Source of the DNA: Lethocerus indicus
Taxonomy: Eukaryota; Arthropoda; Insecta; Hemiptera; Belostomatidae
DNA: 64,000 bases
Assembly: GCA_019843655.1 (NCBI GenBank)
Contig: JACDQD010000102.1
Span: 9,867,501-9,931,500, forward strand
Reading direction: 5' to 3'
The notes beneath the pieces are model-generated. The model worked only from the letters and a program-made list of their open reading frames with translations, ran no database searches and had not been told where the DNA came from. This document shows positions 1 through 10,860 of this stretch, in pieces. Both the position numbers and the translations under genes were made by a program. The first letter of the stretch is position 1. Every line of letters starts with the position of its first letter.

Positions 1-1530
1 TATCGATGGATACTTATTAGTACGAATCCCTGCATTCGTGTCATTTGGCAGGGAATCTATGTTTAAATCATCATCAATATTCAAAATGTTTACGTCCAAT
101 GACGATTTTAGAAACGGCCGTTATTGATTTTGAGTTCTGCTTGCACTCTTTAATTTCAATATTCCACAAGCACAGTTCACTCGAATCCCCCGTCTCATTT
201 AAATTCCCTTGAACATATAGGGCGGAATGCCGGAGAAAAATAATGTCTCGCGCCAGACTCCAACTTCAGAGGTCCGCCGTCAGACCTCTCGACGCCCCAA
301 GTGCGGCCGTCTTCTAATAGTCCCACCGGTATGAAACTCAAAAGGATTCGTTTTTATTTAACTCGGGCGGAATCCGATTTGAATAATTTCCCGGGACGGA
401 ATAAAAGACTCGGGAGCGCGAGTGCCGCAATAAATTACACTTTCACTTCTCCTTTTTTTCTCTCTCCATATTTTTTTTACAGTCGGGAAAGACGACTCGG
501 TGTATCTCGATATTTTTCAAATGGGTTTTGAATATTACATCGGGCCCGGTTTTAGCCGTTTGCGGAGTCGTAAAGTGAATCGACTTGGGGAGGGACCGCC
601 GGAAGTGGCCGCGGTAAATTCTTGATGGACCGGCGTTGCGAAGAATTCGCCAAATTTTTCCGTTCCCCTTCACAAAAGTGCACCTCCTTAACACAATAAC
701 ACCCTGTTTGTCTCATAGCTTCGACAGTTACTGCTCTCGAAGAAACCCTCAATAGTTTCAAATATCATTTGGACAGAGACTGTTTTTTATGTCCGTACAT
801 TTCTTTACCTTCAAATAATTTGTTGTGAGGTTCATTTCATTAATGATATTTCTTGTGTTTAATATTCACAAGGATTTCGTTCGTCCGCTGGACAGTTTGT
901 ATCTCACATATCCTCTTGAAAGTATCAGATTTAAATAGAATAAGCGTTTAGAATGAGCTGCCTCATTATCATATGTCACATACATACACACTTGTATAAC
1001 ACATACACTTACTTGTTACTTATGTCACTCACTGTCTGTCACTACATGTCTGCTAGAATGCTAGTCGATAACGACTTTTGCCTAGCGTAATTCCGCAATT
1101 AGAAGTGGTCTATATACTATATACGGTTTTTTTATTTATTTTCGCATTCGATAAACAAGAACAGAGATATATGTATATAGGTCTGTATATATATTAAAGA
1201 GAATAAATGAGAGAAAAGAACCGCGATGAAAACCAGTCTGATTTGGGGCTGATTACGGTCGAGTAAATTTGGAGGTCGGCCCTGGTGCCGTTTTAATATA
1301 GGTAACGTCGTTAAACATCTGCACCGGCCGAAAGCGTAAACCCGAATGGGATCCACAGGTGAGTAAACAGGCAGTTCAGGTTTGGCCGTTTCCGGTAAAT
1401 AACTCGGATTTCCAGTCGGGCGCCCCCTCCCCCTACCACCTTTTTACGGCTCTTTTTATTCCCATCCCACGTTTGAATTCATTGAACCGCACTCGCGGAC
1501 AGATATTAAAAACAATTCATAAGGTATAGT
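1..1530. other. Noncoding tract, mixed composition
   Basis: No supportable gene. Short open frames on both strands (76, 83, 69 and 74 codons) overlap one another and resemble no known protein. The first 700 bases are moderately CpG-rich. Positions 268-289 form a 7-bp perfect hairpin (AGAGGTC / GACCTCT, 8-nt loop), a size expected by chance in a window this long. From 780 to 1230 the sequence is AT-rich with TATA/ATATA words. Confidence 0.75.
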
Positions 1531-1531
1531 G

Positions 1532-1533
<2 letters not shown>

Positions 1534-1584
<51 letters not shown>
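1534..1584. repeat. (TA)n microsatellite, about 25 units
   Basis: An uninterrupted TA dinucleotide run is read directly in the sequence. It is flanked by AT-rich unique DNA. Arrays of this kind are common in animal nuclear DNA and are likely to vary in length between individuals. Confidence 0.98.
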
Positions 1585-1587
<3 letters not shown>

Positions 1588-1849
1588 ATATTTTCATTGT
1601 GAAAATTGAATCCGGTGTAGGATATTTAGAATAGATGTACTGTAATCCCTCCGATTCTGCAGAACTCCTATTTGAAATATGTGCATGCGCTCATCAATAC
1701 CGGGATCATCACTAGCGATAATATAATGTACCGAGAAGCTGATTTTCCTATTAAAGGCCATAACGTGTTACCCGGTGTACGCCAATCACTGATTGGGTTA
1801 AAGAAACGAAGCATTTAATATAGTTCACAACAGAATTTTTTACCATATT
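1585..1849. other. Noncoding AT-rich tract with an inverted CCAAT pair
   Basis: Nothing coding is visible. Positions 1782-1796 hold CCAATCA-C-TGATTGG, a perfect 7+7 dyad that places two CCAAT pentamers in opposite orientation. CCAAT is the NF-Y core motif, but no promoter context is apparent, so a function is only a guess. Confidence 0.55.
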
Positions 1850-2250
1850 CTTCGGGGCGTCGGCGGAACGTAGAGAAGGATGATGACCGAAGGGGGTTGG
1901 GTGGAGGTTATTGTATTGGTGAGCGGGAGGAAATTGTTAAAATTAATATCACGTCTGGGTGTTGAATGGAGCAATTAATCAGGACCGAAGAATGGTTAGG
2001 GGACTTGGGCGGCGACAATGTCCGCCGCGGGTTTGGAGGCTTATCGGCTGTTTACGTTTGGCCGATCATTAGAATATCGGACCCGCGGGTGACGAGGGGG
2101 GCGGGGAACCGATTGTCCTCAGGGCGGAATTGTCTACGCCCTACAATCGACACCAGATTAGGGTTAGTTTCTTTTTTGGGCCGGCTAAACAAGGCCGGCG
2201 GATATAGCGACGGAAAGGCGGCCGAAAACAGAGACAGTTATTAATGAAAC
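1850..2250. other. CpG-containing GC-rich block
   Basis: A block clearly richer in G, C and CpG than its surroundings. It includes a hairpin at 2009-2028 (outer stem GCGGCG / CGCCGC, inner AC/GT) and a GCCGGC direct pair near 2178-2200. The open frame inside it (92 codons) starts only because GC-rich sequence has few stops; it shows no recognisable domain. A cis-regulatory block is plausible from composition alone. Confidence 0.5.
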
Positions 2251-3420
2251 CCGACAACAATAGTTGTTTATGATGTCACTCCGCGGAAAAAACAGGTTTA
2301 TGTGAACTGTTCAAATTATAAATTACTTGTAAATTTCCCTTGGAATATTGTTGTATTGAAACAGCGCTAAAAAGAAGACTATAACAAAATGTTATATTAA
2401 GAATTCAACTCAATTCATGAAATCATGTAGGATTGGACCCACGTGTAAAATTAAATTAAAACGGCATTACAGTATACTTTTTCATTTCAATCGCCCTATG
2501 GTATAACGAATTGATGAATTAATTAAAATTCTTCGTCCAATAAATTATTACATATTTTTGATACAATTCGTAAAATTCCCGATTTATCGATTACTACCTC
2601 AACGTTGTATTGTTACACACGGTTTTATAATTCTAGGCCAATTTCAATCGCTTAAAAGAAGGTGAAGCTCTACGACTCAATGAAATTGAATAATTGACAA
2701 TAATGGTCTGATTCCTTCTAGGTTATCGGTTATAATGAAGCCGTCATGTAGAAGGATGCTTCTTATTAATGATATATTGATAAATGTGTGACGAATGGAA
2801 AATATTAACTCCACCGTAGGAAATATGTGGAATGATGAGATGTAGAAGGGAAACTGTTAAAAAAATCGACCTTTCTATGCGCCCGAGTGTTTCAAAGTGC
2901 TCCTATCCGAGAGTTTAGGAGAGAGTGAAAAGTCAACAGCAAAATTTCAAACGAGAACTCTAAACTAGAGAAACTCGAATGTTGAAAAACGCCAACTCTG
3001 ACGCCTGAGGTACTCACTTGGCGAGTACTGCAGAAGCCAGTAGGGGTGGCATTTTAGAAAGGAATTTTTTGGGTGATTCCTAGAAATTAGCCAAATTGAA
3101 TCCCATGAATATGGGCGTACAAAAATGACAATCTCATTCTCTCGTAGTTTCACGTCACCCAACTTTCCTGATTGATATAATGGTGCTCGTTATTTATTAA
3201 CTAAGCATCAGGACTGAAAAACTCATTGCTTCTCCAATAAACTTCTTTCATGCATTAAGAATCTACCTGGATTTGGTCCTGATTATTTTATGCCTCGTCA
3301 GTTTTATTGATTTACATGTATATATAAATGCATTTGTATAGTTTCTTTCGTAAATACACTCTCCCGTTTGGGCGGTATGAGCAATAGTTTGGCCCGGAAA
3401 AACCTACCATCTTGACAGAG
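2251..3420. other. AT-rich noncoding tract
   Basis: Unique AT-rich DNA with many TAAT/ATTA words. No gene, RNA gene or clear repeat was seen. Confidence 0.7.
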
Positions 3421-4309
3421 CACATCTCCCTTTCCTAATTGTAATTTAATTTGGCTCGAGTTGTGTAAAAGGAAAGATCAGAAAAACTATTAGCCGTCGC
3501 CGTTGTCGCACTTCACTAAATCAACCGGGCGGAAAGAGCTTTATCTGCAATAATTCATCATAATTAGAGCGTGGGAGGCGTCCGGCTTCCTCTGGGATTT
3601 CCTCGTGCTCCGCGTTATCATCTATCTCCGTCCCCCCCCCGATCCGACCCCGTATATGAAACCCCGATTTGCATATTAATAACGTATGAATATTTTTTAC
3701 CGTTCGGATTGCCGGGTGTGAACGTTAATCGGAATCTGGTACATAAAATTCATCGGCGGTGCATATTATTTAGGCCGGACAATTCAGGTGTCAATCCATT
3801 TAATTGTAAAGAACTTTATAAAATTCGAGTTGTTTGCTTCCTCTTCAAAGTGACAATATAGTTAGCAGCCTTGACGGTTTAAATTACTGATATTTCTTTT
3901 TAGTTCAATCTAAATATAAAACCGCCTACATGAGCATTGCTGCTCGTGGAATGATGATTCGCACGCTCGGAAATTGGTTTAGAATTAATTTTTCGACTAT
4001 TAATTAATATCACTCCAGAAAAATGCGGTAAATTAACATCAGAGGTCTCTATTTCGTTTTTGGGAGATTGTGAGACGACATCCTCGTTGGAGGGAGGACA
4101 TTTGGGAGTTTCCAAATATTGTAAAACTTTCCATAACTTAGACTGATTCAGTAAAATTCAGTTCAATTCGTGTCATTCGTATTTAGTTAATTCGGATATA
4201 TGTTACTGTTTTGACCTGTTTTTGTGCAAGATAATTAATAGGCTTCCTTCTATTAATATGTATTCAGAGAGAGACTATTAAATAGGAGTTTTTTATCTTT
4301 CTATCTGTT
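3421..4309. other. Noncoding tract with a C9 homopolymer
   Basis: Moderately GC-rich from 3480 to 3660, with nine consecutive C at 3632-3640, then AT-rich to 4309. Open frames of 96 codons (plus) and 71 codons (minus) carry no recognisable domain. Nothing else can be supported. Confidence 0.65.
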
Positions 4310-4582
4310 CCGGTGTGGCATCCCTGTGCCATTGGGCCCGTTATGGAGATGCCGACTGGTATATAAGCCAATATGAATTATGTGGTCGGGCGTCGGGTAC
4401 AAGGGGGGCCCGCGCCGTTTGATCTGCAGGTTGTGCTATTATTGATAATTAGAGGGCCTGGGCGCTAATGGCGGCCATGCGGGCTCCCGTTTTATTAGGC
4501 TGCTAATTCTACACGCATCCGCCGTCACGCCAGAAAGGTGAAAGCTTTTCAAATTGGCAAAGAGAACTCCGCCTAATTGTCT

Positions 4583-4600
4583 AATCGGGGCGCCCCGATT
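4583..4600. other. Perfect 18-bp GC-rich palindrome
   Basis: AATCGGGGCGCCCCGATT is fully self-complementary. It could be a symmetric protein site or could extrude as a hairpin. It lies 30 bases before a second perfect hairpin. Confidence 0.9.
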
Positions 4601-4630
4601 TTGACGCCGTTCGTTTTGTCCCGCCGAGCC

Positions 4631-4654
4631 GTTTCAATGGGGCAACATTGAAAC
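4631..4654. other. Perfect 9-bp hairpin
   Basis: The arms GTTTCAATG and CATTGAAAC enclose the loop GGGCAA. Pairing does not extend beyond the arms. It is too short for a microRNA precursor. Confidence 0.9.
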
Positions 4655-4830
4655 CCATAACCGCTTTACGTTGCGCAATTACGTAGTTCGCAATTTAATT
4701 AATTATCCGGCGAGAAATTATTGGGTGACAGTAATGCGCAGATAGGTAGAGCGGATTCCTCGTTTGTGGGCTCGCGTCGCCCTGAATAGTTTGGCGACAG
4801 AACGAAGGAAGCCGGATCTATTCTCTGAAA

Positions 4831-6556
4831 CATATTGGATAACCAAGATCATCTCACATACCGAATAACATGCGCAAATATATTATTATTCAAATTTACA
4901 ATGAAACCCAAGACTTGCCGTATAGTACTGAAGGTTCTCGGTTCGTTCTTTTTACATTGATTTCAGATTCAAATTTGAAAGAGTTGAAACTTCAACTCGA
5001 TTTATATCTCTGGATTTATTTCTCTGGACATTGCATCTGTTCATTATTATCTTTAAATTATGGTTAGTATGATCGTGTGGATAATATTTTTTTAAGAATT
5101 AAGACGGTATGAAATTTCTGCGAGGAATACCCAATCGCCATTTTATACAATAGGGGATCTCGAGAACGGAAAGGCACAATAGTCAATGTTGATTCAAAAC
5201 GGGTGAAAACGTTCGGGAATTATTTGTGTTATAAAAACTGAATATACGCATAAAAATGCCCGCACCTCCCCACTTTATTCAAAGCAGAACGTTTCATTGT
5301 TATGATAGCCGTGAATACATGAATAATTTCGGCCTTAATAGTGTTAACATTTTCGTAAAATGAGTGTTTTTTACCAGGCAATATCGAGAGTAGTGTCCCC
5401 ATAAAATGTCTCAAATTGTCAATTTCGTGCGAGAAAGTAAAAAATATTTCGGTGAAGATAGAACTGAGAAAATGCTGAAAATTGTGTCATATTTCGACTA
5501 CATATTGCAGTTTCATTTCCGATGGAAAGCATTCGCCTAGTAATGCAAATTAATGTAAAGATGTTGTTACTGACATTAGCGAATCGCCAAGCGCTACGGG
5601 CCTAAAACGAATTCTTCTTCTTCTCATAAAACAAATTAATTTTCTTTTCTTACGAAGCTTTAGAGTTCTCATTTTAACTGTGCGTTCCGTTATATGTTAT
5701 ATATAAACTGATATGACCATGATAATAAATTAAAGAACACTGATAACAGATTAAAGAATAGCTAGGTTATATTTATTACTAATCTAATGGATAAGTAGCA
5801 AAGTCTTGACAAGAACATTAGCCGTTTGATCTATAGACAATCGGTTAAAGTTATTGTCTGGTGGAAATAACATTCAAGACAAAAAACACGCCCCGTCGAT
5901 TATTCTTGGAATCGAATAAAAGTTGAGAGCTAGTTGGTGAGCCGGAGGGGCTGGTGTTCATCAACCGGACACATACCACAGCAAATACCTCTGGCAAGTA
6001 ACAGGTTAATGAGTTCTCTTTACCGCCCCTATATCGAGTCTCCACTGCACCTGGTTCTTTCTGTGACCGCTTGAAATACCGCATGATATATTTTATAAGA
6101 AAAAAAAACACTGAACAAGACAAATACTTCATATTTTATTACGTTGGCTCGAATTCTCTACCCAGCCTGATTTTAAACAAGCTGCCGTCTATTTACTTTG
6201 TATCCGTACAATGCGTAAATAGGACCAATTGAAAAACAGCAATTGTACTACAGTTCAAATGAATAGTCATAATATATTTTTTATTTCCCTTCGGCGAAAT
6301 ATCTACGAAAATTCCGTTGTAGCCGGAAAACGGAAACTTCAGTATTTTCTGAAAATATAAAATGCAAATAGGGTATTATGAAAATGGTTTGTTCTTAGGT
6401 GAAATTCCTGTTTTTTAAAAGAAGGTACCTAGGCGGAAAAAGGAGAGCTTTTTGTATTTAATTCATATTTATAGGTGCTTTAATTAATTCATTGTATTTA
6501 AAGTTACACGTTATATTATTGTTCATTAGATCCATAAAGGTACCATGGTAACCAAG

Positions 6557-6560
<4 letters not shown>
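4831..6560. other. AT-rich noncoding tract
   Basis: Unique AT-rich DNA with no supportable gene. Open frames of 61-93 codons on both strands look random. It contains the small tandem duplication at 5721-5762. Confidence 0.7.
5721..5762. repeat. Two-copy 21-bp tandem duplication
   Basis: Unit one (5721-5741) begins GATAATAAATTAAAGAACAC and unit two (5742-5762) begins GATAACAGATTAAAGAATAG. They differ at a few positions, so the duplication is old. Confidence 0.8.

Positions 6561-6607
<47 letters not shown>
6561..6607. repeat. (AT)n microsatellite with a TG extension
   Basis: About 23 AT units run directly into a short alternating tract with CACATATATGTGTGTG. This is a compound simple repeat. 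The small minus-strand open frame across it encodes only alternating I/Y and is an artefact. Confidence 0.98.
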
Positions 6608-6615
<8 letters not shown>

Positions 6616-8759
6616 TGTGTGTGTTTGTTAATATATTCATATGAATTTACGTATGCATATTTAGTAGTAATACTGTGTTCCATCTCTGGTTAATAGACAT
6701 GTCCTTTGATCGAACAGTGTGCAATTCACGCGGCCTGGCTTTGAATTAATGATTCATCTACATATCTTAGGTCAGCCGGATGACATCTGGCGTTCATCGA
6801 CATGTTGTTCTTCGTGCAGACAGAACATGTTTCCTGTATCTGTTCTTGGACTTCTGTACTGGAATCCCTGCTTGAGTTGATGAATTTACTTACTTCTTTC
6901 CACTTGTCCTCTCCGAAACTCGATGTACCGTATGATTGTTGATCATTGTTGTCTTTATTGGTAAACAATCAATGCTACATATTGCTATACTGACGGAATG
7001 CTGCAGACGATTGTGAGGAGCAGAAATATACACTTCACTTAAGACCAAATAGGCAAGAATGGCAGATAATTACACAGTTGATAAAACAAATGTATATTAT
7101 AGTATTACATGTATAGTATATTGTAAGTAATTTCAGTATTCCTAAAAATGACGAACACAAGTTGTTCATGTATGAGGAAATGAAAGATGCGATTAAATCC
7201 AGATATGTGCTACCTGTGCAGGAATTAACTGCGATGAATATCTGTTTTAGGAAGTATACTTGTACAATCGCGATATTTCCATTGGTCCTGTACATTGTTC
7301 TTTTTTCTTTTGGCCTGAAAAAAAATCTGGAAATAAAACCGACACTTTTCAAACCAGATCGGATTCAGTTCCCCCGTGCCTTATCTGATACCTGGGCTCC
7401 GTTCGGCAAAAAAAATACTGCATAACCGAAAAAATATTTTCGGTGCAGGAAATTAGTTCGGTTCATTCTAAATAGATCTAACTCCATCGCAAAATTCCAT
7501 CCAATAAATATCAGTTTTTTTAAACGGACAATTGATCCGACTTTTTCACCATATAGTTAACTGAACACATAAATTATAAATTTTAAAAAAATTGGAAATG
7601 ATATTTTCCACATATTTCTGTTAAATACCAACCATTATAAAAATATATTATTGAATAAATGATAATTGTAATAAGTCCGGAATGGATAATGGAATAGGGT
7701 CGAAATTAAATCCGAAAAAAGTATCGACAATAATCACAGCCACCATCGGTGCTCACCAAAGTGGCGGGTTTCATTTTCAGAATCTAATAACAGGGAATCT
7801 TATATAGGCGAGAATTGCCGTGGCCGGGATCAGAAGGGCATAAATCTCAGGGGGCGCTACACCGCCCAAGGAAATTTAATGCGGTTATTATTGGAAAAGG
7901 CCGTTCGGGGAGCCACCGATAGACCAAATATTGAATTAGTACTTCCGCCGAGTCAGTGCCTACAGTTACTTTTCAAGGGGAGGCCGCCAGAAGAAAACAC
8001 CGTTCGGAATTGCACGATGAACATTTATTAAGGCTCAATTTAAGGAAAGCAGTGATCAAACTTTTCTAGCCGATGATGTAGTGCCGATGTCTCATCGCGC
8101 CCTAAATCCGAGAGGGCAACGTTTCAAGAAAACCTTCGAACATTTTTCGTGAGCACAATAACAAATATTACAGCCTTGGTACGTCAGATTTGACACTATT
8201 CGCGTAATCTGGAATTTAACCGACATAGGAAAAGTGGTTCATAAAACCAAGTACGACGGTACGCAATGGTTTCTGATAAAATAAAGTAGGATAAAATTGG
8301 AAACGGAGCTTCGATTCGGCACATCGGAAATCGCCAAGTTATCCATCTTGGCCGTCGTCCAGAGGCACTATTACAGGTATTATTTATTCCCGGCGCGGTC
8401 GTTTGGGCCCCCGCTCGGAGGGCATTAGCGGACGAGTACTCACCAAAACCACGGCCGCTAAAACAAACTATATCGGTCTGATTTTAATTTGATCATCTCC
8501 GAGTAATCAATTCCGAAGGATATCGGAACGGGGGTGATAGAGGGTGGAACTGAAAATTCAATTAATGGTCGGCTCAGGCTGGGCATAAAGTTAATTAGAA
8601 ACAGAGGACACCAATTTGGTACAGCGAATTTCAAACTGGTTTTGCTTCAGAAGTGCATTTGTTGGTTAACCGGAAGGAATTCAAAGCGGAAAATCCGTAC
8701 TAACGGGGGGCTTAATATATTATATTTACCCGGCGACGATGACCAGTAAAAATTCAAAT
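6608..8759. other. Noncoding tract, AT-rich then mixed
   Basis: AT-rich to about 7700, then a more CpG-rich unique stretch to 8750. Open frames of 80 codons (6726-6968, minus), 105 codons (7035-7352, minus), 87 codons (7162-7425, plus) and 71 codons (8534-8749, plus) show no known domain, and two of them overlap on opposite strands. Near 7423-7439 an 8-bp hairpin (ACCGAAAA / TTTTCGGT) is seen. No gene is supported. Confidence 0.65.
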
Positions 8760-8871
8760 ATAGCAAATAATTCCTATGGTAATAAATAATTCAATAACTC
8801 CTGAGATTTTCTTTTCCCACCAGCCATTGCAGGGAGGGACCTTTTCCCCTTCGGACAAGTGGGTTAGAGAT

Positions 8872-8926
8872 TTCCCTCTTCGGGGTTTCTCACTCGGTCA
8901 GTAGACAACTCGAACGCCTCGAAACG
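8872..8926 (+). repeat. Dispersed repeat core, copy 1
   Basis: This is one of four copies of a core of about 55 bp centred on CAGTAGACAAC. It reads TTTCCCTC..GGGTTTCT, then CAGTAGACAACTCGAACGCC. Similarity to the other copies covers a CCTC/GCGAG/TTTCT stretch before the centre and a CGAACNCCTC stretch after it. The family is not one I recognise. Confidence 0.6.
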
Positions 8927-8993
8927 AGGAAAAGTTGCTCTAACGAACATTCGCGGGGTGAAACCAAATTAGTTCATAATTTAAGGTAAAAGG

Positions 8994-9035
8994 ACCAGTC
9001 ACCGGGCAGTATTCAGAGTAAAACTTTCACAAATG
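8994..9035 (+). repeat. 42-bp dispersed repeat, copy 1
   Basis: The segment begins ACCAGTCACCGGGCAG and aligns without gaps to 20736-20777. By my count 31 of 42 positions match, and many of the differences are transitions, as expected for old copies of one repeat. Confidence 0.6.
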
Positions 9036-9164
9036 CCACCTAAAAGAGGAGAGTGAATGAAAAGGGAATGCGGAAAAAAACTGTCCCCGCCAGACTTCGC
9101 TAAAAGGACAGGGATCGCTCAACTCTCATCTACAGAGGCGAGGCTTGTTGGGGCATAGAGAGTA

Positions 9165-9237
9165 TGCCCGCGGGTTAGAGGAAGAATGGGACCACACGAT
9201 CTGCAGGACTACCCGCTCTACGATTGAGCCATCGCAG
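9165..9237 (-). pseudogene. Decayed tRNA-Cys-like sequence
   Basis: On the minus strand a perfect D-arm is present (GCTC-AATCGTA-GAGC, at 9229-9215). It is followed by the anticodon-loop word CTGCAGA (9206-9200), identical to the loop of tRNA-Cys(GCA), and then by GGTCCC (9193-9188), as between the anticodon and T arms of tRNA-Cys. Two extra bases sit ahead of the anticodon loop. The T arm is not recognisable and the acceptor stem has no 3' partner, so this cannot be a working tRNA. It is either a tRNA-Cys pseudogene or the head of a tRNA-derived SINE. Confidence 0.55.
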
Positions 9238-9381
9238 AAAAGAGCTGCTGTTAGCAATGGCCATCGGAACGCTCTTTCAGGCCGAGCCACTCTTAATGCA
9301 CAACTTTTCAGCGTTCACAGTTCGCGTGAACTGTTTTTTCTCCCAGCGATCCACTATCTCCGGAAAAGTGAATAAGGGTTT

Positions 9382-9436
9382 TCTCTCCCTGCAAGCTTTC
9401 TACCACCGCCCGTAGACAACAGTAACACCTCGTCGT
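9382..9436 (+). repeat. Dispersed repeat core, copy 2
   Basis: It reads TCTCCCTGCAAGCTTTCTACC, then CCGTAGACAACAGTAACACC. It matches copies 1, 3 and 4 around the TAGACAAC centre and lies in the same orientation as copy 1, about 510 bp away. Confidence 0.55.
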
Positions 9437-9480
9437 ATATAGGCCGCACTCGTAGGAAAAATATCCCTAATGAGGAGAAA

Positions 9481-10080
9481 CCGATGGCATGAATAAGCCC
9501 ACAATGAAGACGAATAAGATATATTTCGATTTATTATTGAGTTCTGCGACATTCACTGACTGCAAAATTATCATTAGTAAAAATAAAGAGAAAGGCCTAG
9601 GAGCCAGGGATTCTGAATCTCTGTTGAGCTGTGATAACTACCTTAGGTGATATTGGGTAAAAGTGGCTTCCTAAATAGCAGGAAGCTGTTTTACGATTGT
9701 GGTTTGGAAGGTCGGAACCGGGATTGAGGTCATAGGCCAATAATAAACGAGTCATTTCATTTATTTCGCTCTTTTTCACCGACCTTCAGTTCTCTTCTAA
9801 TTGGTCCCTTTTATCTAGCACTACTCCAGATCCCTTAATGCCCGAATTCGTATGACGTTCTTGATATTTTAGAGCCTAGGATACAACCATCGATCTAGTT
9901 CATTCTGAACTAATAATAAAAGAAAATATCTAGTTCGTAATTAATGGGCCTAAAATGTACAATATAATAAAAACTATCTGCGAAGGCCCGATAAATTACA
10001 ATTCCGAATAATTTTTCCAACGAAAATTTTCTCCGTCAACCTGGTGCTAGCCATCATTGCGGGGCTTTTAGATGTTGAAA
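9481..10080. other. AT-rich noncoding tract
   Basis: Unique AT-rich DNA. A 60-codon minus-strand open frame at 9597-9779 has no recognisable content. Nothing else is seen. Confidence 0.7.
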
Positions 10081-10860
10081 TTATCCGGAGCCGACCATCG
10101 GCTAAAGTTTCCGACTTTAAAGAGACGGACGATAGTTCAAGCTGCATAGTTCAAGTAAAATAAAGTAACATCGTTCAGCTAATCGGGTCTAAATTAGGCT
10201 CCAATTGTGGGGCGCTGTCCAAGGGGAGAGCACGAATAATTCGAAGTTAAATTTCGCTTCGCGTTTGTTCGTTATTCCGCTGAACCAGGGGGGGTGGGCT
10301 TGGGGGATGGGGGCTATTCATATCAAACGGGTTAGAAAGTGTGGCGCGGGCTGGGGTGTATTCGGGATACAAAGGGCTGGCCGGGCGGGGCGTGTGCCTC
10401 GTACAAACAGGGACAATCTAATTATTTTAAACGATGCTCAGTGCTCACTGCTGTCCGTGTTCATAACGGATTCCTCAAACGCCGATAGACTGGAACCGAT
10501 TTAACATCGACTGGCACCAACGGGATAATCCCATCCGACATTCCGTTCGGATCTAATTTCTGGATTTCAATCCCCCGGTTTCACAATAAACCCCCACCCG
10601 CGCCAGTATATTTATGCAATAGCAGTGTTAGCGATCCAATTACCACCCGGCGAAACGAAATGCAGGCAAGCGCCGAGATCGAAATTTGACCGCAAATTCG
10701 TTAAACCGCAATAGCGAATGAAATTGAATTCGTCCGCGATCTTTCGTCTCCACTCGCTAATACGGCTTTACGCTAGCCCAATTTCTGCCTCTTGCCATAT
10801 TTCAGAACCACGGACAGTAACAGCCGACGTGCGTCGGCGCACTATTAAGCTCTGATAGGC
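10081..10860. other. GC-rich block with hairpins and a G-quadruplex motif
   Basis: A CpG-rich unique block. It holds two abutting short hairpins (10089-10103, AGCCGA/TCGGCT; 10103-10119, TAAAGT/ACTTTA), a canonical G-quadruplex motif (10288-10313), and two overlapping, mutually exclusive hairpins (10823-10838 and 10829-10842). The 99-codon plus-strand open frame at 10205-10504 is glycine- and arginine-rich only because of the G-rich DNA. A regulatory role is inferred from composition only. Confidence 0.5.
10288..10313 (+). other. Canonical G-quadruplex motif
   Basis: Four G-tracts (G7, G3, G5, G5) are separated by loops T, CTT and AT, which satisfies the G3+N1-7 pattern on the plus strand. 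Confidence 0.85.

Larger units (their letters stand above)
4310..4830. other. GC-rich block with two strong hairpins and a TAATTAATTA site
   Basis: This compact block combines a perfect 18-bp palindrome at 4583-4600 (AATCGGGGCGCCCCGATT), a perfect 9-bp hairpin at 4631-4654 (GTTTCAATG / CATTGAAAC, loop GGGCAA), and TAATTAATTA at 4696-4705. The last is the dimeric site type bound by paired-class and other homeodomains. No open frame of note is present. The density of symmetric elements in about 125 bp makes this one of the better candidates for a regulatory element or a structured transcript. Confidence 0.5.
8760..9480. mobile_element. Repeat-bearing block, possible tRNA-derived SINE remnant
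   Basis: Three repeat signals lie within about 600 bp: two direct copies of a dispersed core (8872-8926 and 9382-9436), one copy of a separate 42-bp repeat (8994-9035), and a decayed tRNA-Cys-like sequence on the minus strand (9165-9237). A tRNA-like head beside dispersed body motifs is what a tRNA-derived SINE looks like, although head and body would both need to read on the minus strand for one element. No poly-A tail or target-site duplication was identified, so boundaries are not defined. It could instead be nested or coincidental repeats. Confidence 0.4.

Noticed and set aside
6726..6968. 80-codon minus-strand open frame with an EDKWKEVSKFI stretch and a CSVC pair
   Set aside because: The hydrophilic stretch looks protein-like, but no family is recognised and the frame is short, without supporting context.
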